Shown: positions 1-6,687, counted from the first letter of the stretch. The stretch: 10,820 nt of DNA from Leptolyngbya sp. SIO4C5 (GCA_010671965.1 JAAHIC010000082.1:1-10820), one strand, 5' to 3'. Program-made: numbers and translations. Notes: generated by a model from the letters alone, not told the origin.

Positions 1-319
1 TGATCCGGTAGATTCGTTAGCCACGATTGTGCACCGGGACAAGGCTTACTATGTCGGTCGTGCCCTGGTGGAAAAGCTGAAGGAGCTGATTCCACGTCAC
101 CAGTTTAAGATTCCGCTACAGGCTTCAATTGGTAGCCGCGTAGTTGCCAGCGAGAGTATCCCCGCCCTGCGTAAGGACGTGCTAGCGAAATGCTACGGCG
201 GTGATATTTCCCGTAAGAAGAAGCTATTGCAGAAGCAGAAAGAAGGTAAAAAACGCCTGAAGTCTATTGGCACTGTAGATGTGCCTCAGTCGGCCTTTAT
301 GGCGGTTCTGCGCCTGTAA
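1..319 (+). CDS. lepA: Elongation factor 4 (LepA), C-terminal end only
   Basis: Partial gene open at the left edge; codons run in frame from position 2 and stop at TAA 317-319, giving about 105 residues. LepA/EF4 is a ribosome-bound translational GTPase that acts on stalled or mis-translocated ribosomes. The GTPase and EF-G-like domains lie outside the window; what is visible is the EF4-specific C-terminal domain. Its hallmarks are [19 protein letters not shown], then [19 protein letters not shown], the basic stretch [20 protein letters not shown], and the closing [16 protein letters not shown] at 29 is an internal valine, not a start. The domain is intact to its usual end. A short AT-rich hairpin (346-365) follows the stop. 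Confidence 0.97.
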   Translation, partial: DPVDSLATIVHRDKAYYVGRALVEKLKELIPRHQFKIPLQASIGSRVVASESIPALRKDVLAKCYGGDISRKKKLLQKQKEGKKRLKSIGTVDVPQSAFMAVLRL

Positions 320-345
320 TTTAATTGTGAATAAGTGCTGCTGAT

Positions 346-365
346 AACTAAACTATTGTTTAGTT
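346..365. repeat. Perfect 8-bp inverted repeat after lepA
   Basis: AACTAAAC (346-353), loop TATT, GTTTAGTT (358-365). It sits 27 bp after the lepA stop and 53 bp before the next start codon. The stem is AT-rich and has no T-run after it, so it would be a poor intrinsic terminator. It could equally be an operator for the small downstream gene. The symmetry is certain, the function is not. Confidence 0.5.
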
Positions 366-417
366 CATTGGTACTATTGGCGTGGTGGCTGTTGCGCTCT
401 CTCAGGAGGATTGCGTT

Positions 418-648
418 ATGCCTGCACTTACGCTAGGTCCCGGAAAATTTGTCAGACTAAAGGGCCAACCCCAGGATCTGCCTGACTTTTTGGTTATTCA
501 GTGCCAGGGCAGTTGCTGCTGGGTGCGGCAGCAGGCCTGGGGGCCTCGCATTCAGTTAAAAATTGAGGTGACGCAGGTAGCTATTCCGGGAATGGAAACC
601 CTCTCTGGCTTGGCTGTGCATTTGCCGAGGCTGCTACGTACAGACTAA
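418..648 (+). CDS. Small hypothetical protein (76 aa)
   Basis: Product not recognised. The start is ATG 418, chosen because a strong Shine-Dalgarno AGGAGG lies at 404-409, eight bases upstream; an in-frame GTG at 382 would add 12 residues but puts that ribosome site inside the gene. The predicted protein is soluble and probably beta-rich: alternating hydrophobic strands (FVRLKG, DFLVIQCQG, CCWVRQQAW, IQLKIEVTQVAIP) with glycines and prolines at turns, as in small SH3-like barrels. That fold is an inference. It has an adjacent Cys-Cys pair, no signal peptide and no membrane segment. The good ribosome site and codon use like its neighbours support a real gene. Confidence 0.7.
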   Translation: MPALTLGPGKFVRLKGQPQDLPDFLVIQCQGSCCWVRQQAWGPRIQLKIEVTQVAIPGMETLSGLAVHLPRLLRTD

Positions 649-970
649 GGCACCGGCGATTTTGCCTGGTTGTCAGTTCAGTACCAAGAGCGATCGTTCG
701 CCTCAAAGTAATCAATGATACCAATTGAAACTTTGATTGGATGTTACTGCTGTCGAACTGAAAACGAGATATTTGCGTGATTTCAGTCATTGTTGGCGAA
801 CTGTTTATCACTTAATTTTAAAATCAGAGGTAGCTAATACAACATTTCAAAATTAGTTTTCTTCCCCTTAGGGAGGATGCTAACTATAAGCGCAACTGCT
901 TCAATGACATTGCTGAAACTTTTTAGATGTCAATCGCATCTTAAGAATTAATGCATTGGAGGATCTAGCT
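649..970. other. Intergenic stretch, AT-rich, no gene seen
   Basis: About 320 bases without a credible gene on either strand. It contains a weak two-part stem: AGTAA (707-711) pairs with TTACT (744-748) and, inside it, CCAAT (721-725) with ATTGG (736-740). A second weak repeat is CTAAT/ATTAG around 834-856. The 760-950 part is clearly more AT-rich than the genes and could hold promoters for the next gene, but I cannot pick a convincing -35/-10 pair. A minus-strand reading frame at 581-811 overlaps the preceding gene and does not look like protein. Confidence 0.5.
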
Positions 971-1210
971 TTGATTATTGTGCTGCCTTTAGAAATTACC
1001 GATCGGCTGATAGGCGTTGCCCGGCTGCATCAGTTGCGCATTCCCATTCCGCTCTCTTGTCCTCAAAATGGCTATCTGACTTCTGAAGAGTTAAACCAGA
1101 TTCAAACAACGCTAAATCCTTTAGCCGTCAAGTGCCAGCAGGTTTCTTCTCTCTTGGAAGATCTACACCGTTCTGTGCAAAATTTAGCGTCCGCTGCCCC
1201 CACTCGCTAA
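971..1210 (+). CDS. Small hypothetical protein (79 aa)
   Basis: Product not recognised. No ATG exists in this frame after the upstream in-frame stop (914-916). TTG 971 is chosen because GGAGG at 958-962 lies eight bases before it; the other option, TTG 956, would overlap that ribosome site. The protein starts with a short hydrophobic stretch (IIVLPLEI). A helical C-terminal half follows (SEELNQIQTTLNPLAVKCQQ, then SSLLEDLHRSVQNLAS), with leucines spaced as in a short coiled coil. Codon use resembles neighbouring cyanobacterial genes. The rare TTG start and small size keep confidence moderate. Confidence 0.5.
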   Translation: MIIVLPLEITDRLIGVARLHQLRIPIPLSCPQNGYLTSEELNQIQTTLNPLAVKCQQVSSLLEDLHRSVQNLASAAPTR

Positions 1211-1297
1211 AGCTTAGATGTTCACTGAAAATCGTCTTGAAGAAGGGTAGAACACACTTCCCCCCAGTGTCTATCAAGCTTCTAAATTATCAGCTAT

Positions 1298-1339
1298 AAA
1301 CGCGATCGCTCTTGCTTTTTAGTGAGAGCGATCGCGTTT
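1298..1339. repeat. 15-bp perfect inverted repeat with HIP1 in each arm
   Basis: Arms AAACGCGATCGCTCT (1298-1312) and AGAGCGATCGCGTTT (1325-1339) are exact reverse complements around a 12-base spacer (TGCTTTTTAGTG). Each arm contains the octamer GCGATCGC, itself a palindrome. The repeat lies 87 bp after the preceding small gene and 90 bp before the SWIM start. As RNA it would form a very stable hairpin, so it may end transcription from upstream, although only a loop T-run, not a trailing one, is present. A third HIP1 follows near 1368. Confidence 0.8.
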
Positions 1340-1429
1340 CAAGACCCAAGAAAGCTAAAAACAAACAGGCGATCGCGCTGCCTGCTACCTAATAGCGACA
1401 AAAATAGGCAAACGGTACTGCATCAACCT

Positions 1430-1846
1430 ATGTCTCTTTCTGAAATCACCGAGGCTCTTATCCTAGACAATGCCTCTGCTCAGTCTTTTGAGCGCGGCGA
1501 AGATCTTTACGCATCAGGCTCTGTTAGTGAGGTGACTCAAAGAGGGACAACGATATATGCTGCGGTGCAGGGTAGCCAGTATGAGCCTTATCAGGTTGTT
1601 CTAGAGCCTGGCCGCGCAGCCCATTGTAGCTGCCCTTACGACTGGGGCGGCTGGTGTAAACATATTGTGGCAACAGCTTTGGTTTGTCTGCATCAGGCCG
1701 AGCGAGTTGAAATCAAGCCTACTTTAGCCCAGCTCCTTGATCAGCTCAATCCTCTGCAAACTCAGGATTTAGTGCAGACGATGGTAGACATCCAGCCCGA
1801 TTTAGTTGAGCTAGTGGATTGTTATGTAAACCGGGTTGCGAGCTGA
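1430..1846 (+). CDS. SWIM zinc-finger protein, probably truncated by internal deletion (138 aa)
   Basis: The start is ATG 1430 (MSLSEITEAL); no in-frame ATG lies nearer the inverted repeat, and the reading frame's upstream GTG at 1322 falls within that repeat. SWIM domains bind zinc through CxCxnCxH and are thought to bind DNA or proteins. The ligands are visible: Cys66-Ser-Cys68, then Cys76-Lys-His78, in CSCPYDWGGWCKHIVATAL. Upstream is the usual family N-terminus (SFERGEDLYASGSV, TQRGTTIYAAVQGS); downstream is a helical stretch TLAQLLDQLNPLQTQDLVQ. As I recall the family, cyanobacterial members run to several hundred residues with a long helical-repeat region, but this one stops at residue 138. 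The family's C-terminal tail appears just beyond in another frame (1830-1943). The zinc site is intact, so a small functional product is possible, but a decaying gene is at least as likely. Confidence 0.8.
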   Translation: MSLSEITEALILDNASAQSFERGEDLYASGSVSEVTQRGTTIYAAVQGSQYEPYQVVLEPGRAAHCSCPYDWGGWCKHIVATALVCLHQAERVEIKPTLAQLLDQLNPLQTQDLVQTMVDIQPDLVELVDCYVNRVAS

Positions 1847-1943
1847 GAAGGCTGACTGGGCACGCGACCGCGCCCATCTACTCCAAGTTCATGCCCGCAA
1901 GTACAAGCTTCGAGGCTTACTAGAACAGAGTGAGATAGCTTAG
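1830..1943 (+). pseudogene. C-terminal remnant of the SWIM zinc-finger gene, shifted frame
   Basis: A different frame from the gene before it opens after TAA 1827-1829 and ends at TAG 1941-1943. It reads TGLREAEKADWARDR, then HLLQVHARKYKLRGLLEQ and a short end. The segment DW-x-x-x-R-x-x-LLQVHARKYKLRGLL closely resembles the extreme C-terminus of full-length cyanobacterial SWIM proteins as I remember them (a Trp-containing helix followed by THARKYKLMG-like sequence). It has no start codon or ribosome site of its own. The simplest reading is an internal deletion with loss of frame that left both ends of one gene. The family match is from memory and unverified. Confidence 0.6.
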
Positions 1944-1972
1944 GTACCTGCTGCTGGACAGAGCGCCGAGGG

Positions 1973-2006
1973 GCAGAGGAATTTCCCTCTCTTTCCTAAC
2001 CTCTGC
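1973..2006. repeat. 7-bp inverted repeat before lysC
   Basis: GCAGAGG (1973-1979) and CCTCTGC (2000-2006) enclose a 20-base pyrimidine-rich spacer. It lies in the 118-bp gap between the SWIM remnant and lysC. It could be a weak transcription end or a control site for lysC. No amino-acid leader peptide or known riboswitch core can be recognised in this gap. Confidence 0.35.
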
Positions 2007-2061
2007 TAAGTTAAGAGTCTAGCAATCTAAAGTGGGTGATTCACAAGGTTAGGTAAGCGGG

Positions 2062-3873
2062 ATGGCGTTAATCGTCCAGAAATACGGGGGAACTTCGGTC
2101 GGCACCGTTGAGCGGATTCAGGCGGTAGCTCGGCGGGTGATGCAGACGGCTCAGGCAGGCAACACAGTAGTGGTGGTCGTCTCCGCGATGGGTAAGACCA
2201 CAGACGGTTTAGTAAAGCTGGCCAGCGACATTACCGCCCAGCCTAGCCGCCGAGAAATGGACATGCTGCTTTCTACCGGGGAGCAGGTATCTATTGCCCT
2301 GTTGAGCATGGCTCTGCATGAGCTAGGACAACCCGCTACCTCCCTGACGGGCGCTCAGGTGGGCATTGTCACTGAGGCCGAACACAGCCGCGCCCGCATC
2401 CTCAATATCAAGACTGACCGAATCGAGCGCCACCTAGCTGAGCGCGAAGTAGTTGTGGTGGCTGGGTTCCAGGGCATCAGTGATACGCCAGATTTAGAAA
2501 TTACCACGTTAGGGCGAGGGGGATCTGATACCTCGGCGGTGGCGCTGGCGGCGGCGCTCAAGGCCGATCGCTGCGAAATTTATACCGATGTGCCCGGCAT
2601 TTTAACCACCGATCCGCGCTTAGTACCAGAAGCCCAGCTCATGAGCGAGATCACCTGCGACGAAATGCTGGAGCTAGCTAGCCTAGGAGCGAAGGTACTT
2701 CACCCCCGCGCCGTGGAGATTGCCCGTAACTATGGTGTCCCGATGGTGGTGCGCTCTAGCTGGAGTGAAGAACCGGGAACGGCGGTGCAGTCGCCGCTGC
2801 TACAGGGGCGATCGCTCCAGGGACTAGAGCTAGCCCATCCGGTGGATGCCATTGAGTTTGACACCGATCAGGCCAAGGTGGGGCTGCTGCGGGTACCGGA
2901 CTGTCCTGGGATTGCGGCGCGGCTGTTTGGCGAACTGGGCCAGCAAGCGCTCAACGTAGACTTAATCATTCAGTCTATCCACGATGGCAATACCAACGAT
3001 ATTGCCTTTACTGTCACCCGTGACAATCTCAGCCGGGCGGAGGCCGTCGCTGAGGCGATCGCCCCGGCGCTGCGCAACCACCCTGCCGCTACGGATGAAG
3101 CCGAGGTGATTGTCGATCGGCAGATGGCGAAGGTGAGCATCGTGGGCGCGGGCATGATTGGTCGTCCCGGCGTGGCGGCGCAGATGTTCTCAACCCTGGC
3201 GGCAGCAGGCGTAAACATCCAAATGATTTCCACCTCAGAGGTCAAGGTGAGCTGTACCGTGGTGCTGGCGGACTGCGATCGCGCCATTGCGGCCCTTTGC
3301 AAAAGCTTTGGCCTCAACTGTTCCCCTGCCCGCCTCGATCAAACTGCTCCAATTCAGACGGCCTCGCCTGCGGTACGGGGAGCTGCTCTCGATCAGCATC
3401 AGGCTCGTCTCGCCATTCGCCAAGTCCCCGATCGCCCCGGTATGGCCGCTAAAATCTTTCAGTCTTTGGCGGATAACGGCATCAGCGTGGATATGATTAT
3501 CCAGTCCCAGCGCTGCCGCCCGGTAGCCGGACAAAACACCCGCGATATTGCTTTTACCGTAAGTCAGGCCGATGCTCAGGCGGCCAAGGTGCTGCTAGAG
3601 AAAACCCTGTCTGACTCAGGCTGCGGGGAAGTAGTTTTGGATACGGCGATCGCTAAGGTCAGCGTTGTCGGGTCGGGAATGGTCCATCAGCCAGGCGTGG
3701 CGGCCAAGATGTTTCGTGCCCTAGCCGACGAGAACATCAATATCCAAATGATTGCCACTTCAGAAATAAAAATTAGCTGCGTGGTGGCTCAGGCAGAGGG
3801 TATCAAGGCTCTGCAGGCGATTCACAGCGCTTTTGCGCTAGCTGGCCTGAAGCAGGTGGTCGTGCCTGCCTAA
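2062..3873 (+). CDS. lysC: Aspartate kinase with duplicated ACT regulatory region
   Basis: Catalyses ATP-dependent phosphorylation of L-aspartate, the first step toward lysine, diaminopimelate, threonine, methionine and isoleucine; cytoplasmic. ATG 2062 opens directly into the family's N-terminus KYGGTSVG (residues 7-14). Other kinase landmarks are TGEQVS (72-77), GFQG (135-138), [19 protein letters not shown] (148-166) and [13 protein letters not shown] (174-186). Residues 264-425 form one regulatory unit with two ACT modules ([16 protein letters not shown] and [16 protein letters not shown]). Residues 448-600 repeat the same pair ([16 protein letters not shown] and [16 protein letters not shown]). 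The 603-residue length with four ACT modules is the known cyanobacterial form; most bacterial LysC proteins have about 400-450 residues and one pair. Feedback control by lysine and/or threonine is expected from the family. There is no obvious operon partner. Confidence 0.97.
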   Translation: MALIVQKYGGTSVGTVERIQAVARRVMQTAQAGNTVVVVVSAMGKTTDGLVKLASDITAQPSRREMDMLLSTGEQVSIALLSMALHELGQPATSLTGAQVGIVTEAEHSRARILNIKTDRIERHLAEREVVVVAGFQGISDTPDLEITTLGRGGSDTSAVALAAALKADRCEIYTDVPGILTTDPRLVPEAQLMSEITCDEMLELASLGAKVLHPRAVEIARNYGVPMVVRSSWSEEPGTAVQSPLLQGRSLQGLELAHPVDAIEFDTDQAKVGLLRVPDCPGIAARLFGELGQQALNVDLIIQSIHDGNTNDIAFTVTRDNLSRAEAVAEAIAPALRNHPAATDEAEVIVDRQMAKVSIVGAGMIGRPGVAAQMFSTLAAAGVNIQMISTSEVKVSCTVVLADCDRAIAALCKSFGLNCSPARLDQTAPIQTASPAVRGAALDQHQARLAIRQVPDRPGMAAKIFQSLADNGISVDMIIQSQRCRPVAGQNTRDIAFTVSQADAQAAKVLLEKTLSDSGCGEVVLDTAIAKVSVVGSGMVHQPGVAAKMFRALADENINIQMIATSEIKISCVVAQAEGIKALQAIHSAFALAGLKQVVVPA

Positions 3874-3879
3874 CCTATC

Positions 3880-3911
3880 GGAGATCTCGCCACAAACGAG
3901 AGGAGATCTCG
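3880..3911. promoter_or_regulatory. Two GAGATCTC palindromes 22 bp apart (lysC/hsp20 gap)
   Basis: GGAGATCTCG occurs at 3880-3889 and again at 3902-3911. The core GAGATCTC is palindromic, so the two copies are both direct and inverted repeats, spaced about two helical turns apart. They lie 7 bp after the lysC stop and 70 bp before the Hsp20 start. Either they are paired operator half-sites for a dimeric regulator of the Hsp20 gene, or they pair in RNA as a lysC-ending stem with no T-run. The CIRCE heat-shock operator is not present. The repeat is certain; its role is inferred. Confidence 0.45.
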
Positions 3912-3980
3912 ACTGCCCTAGCCTATATCTCAGCGGCATAATCAAAGTAAAAGATTAGATCGCTGAGGTTGGAGGTATTT

Positions 3981-4526
3981 ATGCGAATAACGCCTTGGCC
4001 GTCCCCCTGGATGATAGATCCCTGGCAGCGGCAAATTGACGATTTATTTTTTGATACCGGACTCTTTCACAACGGTTTTAGCACTCTACCCAACTGGAAC
4101 CTGGAGCTGACTGAGACTGACGCGGCGCTCATCCTCACGGCCTGGCTTCCCGGTCTTAGCGCTTACGATATTGGCGTTCAGGTTGATTCAGAGCGAGTGA
4201 TTTTGTCGGCCTGTCAGCACCAGCAGCAAAGCGATCGCTACAGCCAGATGCTTGGCTACGGTCAAATGCAGCAGGTCATTTCCCTACCCTGTCAGATTGA
4301 CCGCGATCGCGTCCGCAGCGAAATGCGGGGCAATCAGCTCGTGCTGACCTTACCCAAAGTTCAGCCTCCGTTCTTAGGAAGGCGGATGCGTCAGATTCAG
4401 CTAGAATCCACTTGGCCAGAGGCGATCGCTAGCCGGGGGCAAAAGATAGCAGCGGGCTGGAAGCAAGCAAAACGCTGGCTCGGTCGGCAGTTGAGTCAGT
4501 GGGGCGATCGCCTGCTGAAGGACTAG
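3981..4526 (+). CDS. Small heat shock protein of the Hsp20/alpha-crystallin family, with C-terminal extension (181 aa)
   Basis: An ATP-independent chaperone that would hold unfolding proteins. The start is ATG 3981, with GGAGG at 3971-3975 five bases before it; an in-frame TTG at 3969 is less likely. The alpha-crystallin domain spans about residues 38-128: NWNLELTETDAAL, the conserved AWLPGLSAYDIGVQVD, GYGQMQQVISLPCQID and a closing NQLVLTLPK. An IxI/V-like motif (I139-Q-L141) follows. After it come about 40 more residues, rich in Trp, Lys and Arg (GWKQAKRWLGRQLSQWGDRL), which look like an amphipathic helix. Usual cyanobacterial Hsp20 proteins have about 145-155 residues and stop soon after IxI. 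The N-terminus PWPSPWMIDPWQRQIDDLFF is also Trp/Pro rich. Its stop is 4 bp from that of the convergent hydrolase gene. Confidence 0.88.
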   Translation: MRITPWPSPWMIDPWQRQIDDLFFDTGLFHNGFSTLPNWNLELTETDAALILTAWLPGLSAYDIGVQVDSERVILSACQHQQQSDRYSQMLGYGQMQQVISLPCQIDRDRVRSEMRGNQLVLTLPKVQPPFLGRRMRQIQLESTWPEAIASRGQKIAAGWKQAKRWLGRQLSQWGDRLLKD

Positions 4527-4530
4527 CTGG

Positions 4531-5631
4531 TTAGCTGTTTGCAGCGATCGTCTGAGCGATGCGATATATCAAAGACAGGCCAAAATCAGGTTTGTCCCGG
4601 TTGGCTAAGACTACTAGAGTGGCCCTGACATTCGCCAACTTTTGCAAGTGAAAAGCCGCGACGGAATAGCCGGGGCCTTCCCCCGTGTGGCCTCTGACAA
4701 TTCCGTAGGGAGAGGCGTCATCAATAAAAAGCCCTAGCCCGTAGCCTAAACTTGTAAACAGCGGATATTTCCCCAAAGTATGAACGGGCTGAGACATCTG
4801 CTCAACCAAAGATGGGCTGATGATTTGACCTGAGAGTAAAGCGTCGATGATTTTGGCTAATTCAGGCGCTGTTGAAATGGCAACGCTGTGAGCTACCCAA
4901 GATGGGTGATAAACCTGAGTCATATTTTGCAGCTCATCTTGGCTCCAGCAATCGGTATATCCCGGTGTCAGTTCACCAACTTGCTCTAGAGTCTCGGGGA
5001 CAAAGGTTTTTGCTAGAGATAGTGGCCTAAAAATGACCTGATCTAAAAGCTGTCCTAGGGTTAAATCTGTCACCTGCTCTAGTACTTGCTTGAGGAGCAG
5101 GTAGCCAATATTGGAGTAGGCCCAGTCTGTTCCCGGTGCGAACTGGAGTCCTTGGGCCTGAGCCAACTCAAAAAAGGTGGATAGTGACCAGGGCCTGCGG
5201 GGATTAGCCTTAACTGCCTCCTTGTAAGCAGCGGTGCCGCCATAGTCGGGTAGACCGCTGGTGTGACTTAGCAGATGGCGAAGCGTAATGGTGCGGTCTA
5301 GTGAAAAATTGGCTAAATAGCTTTGTACCGAGGCATCTAGTTCTAACCGTTTTTGATCGGCCAGATAAAGCGATGCGGTTGCGATGAGGACTTTAGTGAT
5401 GCTGTAGATATAGAAGCTGGCGTCTACGGGGAGTGGTACTTGCTGCCGTTTATCCCCATAGCCAATGCCTGCTTCTAAGCAGGACTGACCGTCCAGCCAA
5501 ATGGCGATCGCGGCACCAGGAACTTGCGACTGGCTGAGTGCCGCTTCAACAGTTGCCTGAAGCTGCGTTTTAAGGTTTGACCGCATTGATAGGTCCATAC
5601 CGAATAGGCTGCTGAGGTCTGGGAGGATCAC
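4531..5631 (-). CDS. Serine hydrolase, beta-lactamase/D-alanyl-D-alanine carboxypeptidase fold (Pfam Beta-lactamase type)
   Basis: A class C beta-lactamase-like serine hydrolase; the family includes esterases, D-aminopeptidases and D,D-peptidases, and the substrate here cannot be told. Counting from GTG 5631 (366 residues), the catalytic motifs are Ser77-Ile-Thr-Lys80 (SxxK), Tyr172-Ser-Asn174 (YxN) and His315-Thr-Gly317, the HTG that replaces KTG in many members. Other family signatures are LRHLLSHTSGLPDY and GTDWAYSNIGYLLL. The start is uncertain. GTG 5631 has CAGGAG about 13 bases before it, rather far. ATG codons at 5598 and 5586 would shorten the protein by 11 or 15 residues without touching the domain. 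No signal peptide is visible from any start, which suggests a cytoplasmic enzyme. It is transcribed away from the gene at 5827 and converges on the Hsp20 gene. Confidence 0.9.
   Translation of the reverse strand: MILPDLSSLFGMDLSMRSNLKTQLQATVEAALSQSQVPGAAIAIWLDGQSCLEAGIGYGDKRQQVPLPVDASFYIYSITKVLIATASLYLADQKRLELDASVQSYLANFSLDRTITLRHLLSHTSGLPDYGGTAAYKEAVKANPRRPWSLSTFFELAQAQGLQFAPGTDWAYSNIGYLLLKQVLEQVTDLTLGQLLDQVIFRPLSLAKTFVPETLEQVGELTPGYTDCWSQDELQNMTQVYHPSWVAHSVAISTAPELAKIIDALLSGQIISPSLVEQMSQPVHTLGKYPLFTSLGYGLGLFIDDASPYGIVRGHTGEGPGYSVAAFHLQKLANVRATLVVLANRDKPDFGLSLIYRIAQTIAANS
5610..5625. repeat. 16-bp exact direct repeat, copy 1
   Basis: TGCTGAGGTCTGGGAG is found here, within the first codons of the serine hydrolase (on its non-coding strand), and again at 8181-8196 upstream of the DUF389 gene. 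The identity is exact over 16 bases and stops there on both sides. Chance alone makes a 16-base match in a window of this size unlikely but not impossible. Function unknown. Confidence 0.4.
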
Positions 5632-5826
5632 TTCGGTCTTGCGACTCCTGGATTGCGTCAGCAGACTTCAAGTGCTCATAAAGCTTTACGGGCGGCGCTG
5701 CTCTGCAATGTCTCTCAATAATTTTGCATCAATAGTTTTCAGTATCTTAAGACACCCTTGGGGATCGCTCACAAGATCCACTTCCTACGGCAGACTAGTA
5801 ACCCAAGTAGATGAGTGAAATTACAG

Positions 5827-6177
5827 ATGTCAGAATTTTCAGACTTTCTCAAACATAAGCAGGCTTACGTTGCTATTGGTGAGTTTAAGCCCGGTACCTT
5901 TGCTGAGGCGCGGCAGCTCTATGAAAAAGCGGTTTCCACCTACCAGCAGGGCTTCAAAGGCGCTTACCTGCTGCAAGAGCCTGACAGCGATCGCGGTATT
6001 GCCATCATCCTGTGGGAAAATGTTGGCGATATGGACGCTCACCAAAACGAAGCCTACAAAGACGCTCTCAACCGAATCGCCCACCTGTTTGAGCAGCCAC
6101 CCACGACCAGCTTTTACGAAGTTTGCAGTGAAATTGGCCTGCCCGACAGTCAGCCGAGCGAGAAAACCCCGGTATAG
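5827..6177 (+). CDS. Antibiotic-biosynthesis-monooxygenase-like protein (dimeric alpha/beta barrel), 116 aa
   Basis: Probably a small ferredoxin-like alpha/beta-barrel protein of the ABM superfamily; no specific substrate can be given. ATG 5827 (MSEFSDFLK) is preferred; an in-frame GTG at 5815 would add four residues, and neither has a clear ribosome site. The order of elements fits the fold: strand AYVAIGEFKPG, helix FAEARQLYEKAVSTYQQ, strand GAYLLQEPDSDRGIAIILWEN, helix MDAHQNEAYKDALNRIAHLF, last strand TSFYEVCSEI. The Glu-Asn before the second helix and the pattern of a strand followed by W are typical of ABM-like proteins. It has no signal peptide. It is divergent from the serine hydrolase across a gap of about 195 bp. 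Confidence 0.65.
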   Translation: MSEFSDFLKHKQAYVAIGEFKPGTFAEARQLYEKAVSTYQQGFKGAYLLQEPDSDRGIAIILWENVGDMDAHQNEAYKDALNRIAHLFEQPPTTSFYEVCSEIGLPDSQPSEKTPV

Positions 6178-6230
6178 GGCTGTAGCTATCTAGGCGCAAT
6201 GCCGCTCTAGTTCGTGAGCGTTAAAAATGG

Positions 6231-6259
6231 TTGAAATGCCTTGTATAAAGACATTTCAA
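6231..6259. repeat. 8-bp inverted repeat between small genes
   Basis: TTGAAATG (6231-6238) and CATTTCAA (6252-6259) flank 13 bases and are followed by TCTTTTAT. The repeat may act as a weak terminator for the ABM-like gene 54 bp upstream. The same stretch could also hold a promoter for the next gene: TTGTAT 6241-6246, an 18-bp gap, then TATGCT 6265-6270, with the start codon 24 bases further on. Both readings are tentative. Confidence 0.35.
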
Positions 6260-6294
6260 TCTTTTATGCTGAAATCATTTAAGACTGAACGGTT

Positions 6295-6537
6295 ATGGCA
6301 AAGCATACACAAGCTCATATGTCGCGCAGTATTCCCAAGGCGCAGTCTGAGTTTCTGAAACAGCGGACGCTGAAGCAGATGGAATATTACATGGGGGCCA
6401 AGCTGATTGAGGTAGGGGTAGATCCTAAATCGGCTATTTATCGCTGGGAAACAGAAGATAAGGGCAGCAACGAAGAGTGGACATATAGCGCCTACTGGGA
6501 CGAGTCTAGAGCCGAAATTGAGCAGGCAGAGCAGTAG
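6295..6537 (+). CDS. Small hypothetical protein (80 aa)
   Basis: Product not recognised. ATG 6295 is the first in frame; a second ATG at 6319 (MSRSIPKAQSEF) is possible. No strong Shine-Dalgarno is visible for either. The protein is hydrophilic: a helical, basic N-terminal half (SEFLKQRTLKQMEYYMGAKL), then IEVGVDPKSAIYRWETEDKG and a Trp/Tyr-rich acidic end (NEEWTYSAYWDESRAEIEQ). It has no signal peptide or membrane segment. Codon use matches the neighbours and the amino acid composition is protein-like, so it is probably real. The gap to dacB is filled by a hairpin-rich element. Confidence 0.7.
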   Translation: MAKHTQAHMSRSIPKAQSEFLKQRTLKQMEYYMGAKLIEVGVDPKSAIYRWETEDKGSNEEWTYSAYWDESRAEIEQAEQ

Positions 6538-6594
6538 ATTAGCTCTGATGGGCGCGGGCCATACCCTTTGCCCGTCCTACAGCGATCGCCTTAA

Positions 6595-6627
6595 TGCAGT
6601 TTCCTGCTGTTACCACAGCGAACTGCA
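6595..6627 (+). repeat. Strong stem-loop inside the intergenic element
   Basis: TGCAGTT (6595-6601) pairs with AACTGCA (6621-6627); inside, GCTGT (6606-6610) pairs with ACAGC (6615-6619) around a TACC loop. That makes 12 perfect pairs with one uneven internal bulge (TCCT against G). There is no T-run, so it is not a classic terminator. It may be part of a structured leader RNA of dacB or simply of the repeat element. Confidence 0.5.
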
Positions 6628-6671
6628 GCATGAGCCAAGCAGAGAATGTCCCTCAAAGCGGGCTTTAACAC

Positions 6672-6687
6672 CAATGTTTCAACATTG
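6672..6687. promoter_or_regulatory. Palindrome CAATGTT-TC-AACATTG upstream of dacB
   Basis: A 7+2+7 palindrome whose right edge lies 20 bp before the dacB ATG (6708). Its form is that of a binding site for a dimeric helix-turn-helix regulator, but it also fits as one of four hairpins in the repeat element. Known regulators with this exact site are not recalled. Confidence 0.3.

Noticed and set aside
581..811. Minus-strand reading frame of 76 codons
   Set aside because: Overlaps a supported plus-strand gene, and no ribosome site or recognisable domain is visible.
1322..1429. N-terminal extension of the SWIM gene from GTG 1322
   Set aside because: The added 36 residues are encoded partly by the inverted repeat, are basic and irregular, and do not resemble the family's N-terminus, which begins at MSLSEIT.
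2970..3534. Long reading frames antisense to, and in another frame of, lysC
   Set aside because: Shadows of a GC-rich, clearly conserved gene; their translations are low in protein-like pattern and lie wholly inside the ACT region.
2062..3873. Doubled ACT region of lysC as a novel fusion
   Set aside because: Four ACT modules are already known as the cyanobacterial aspartate kinase arrangement, so it is not new.
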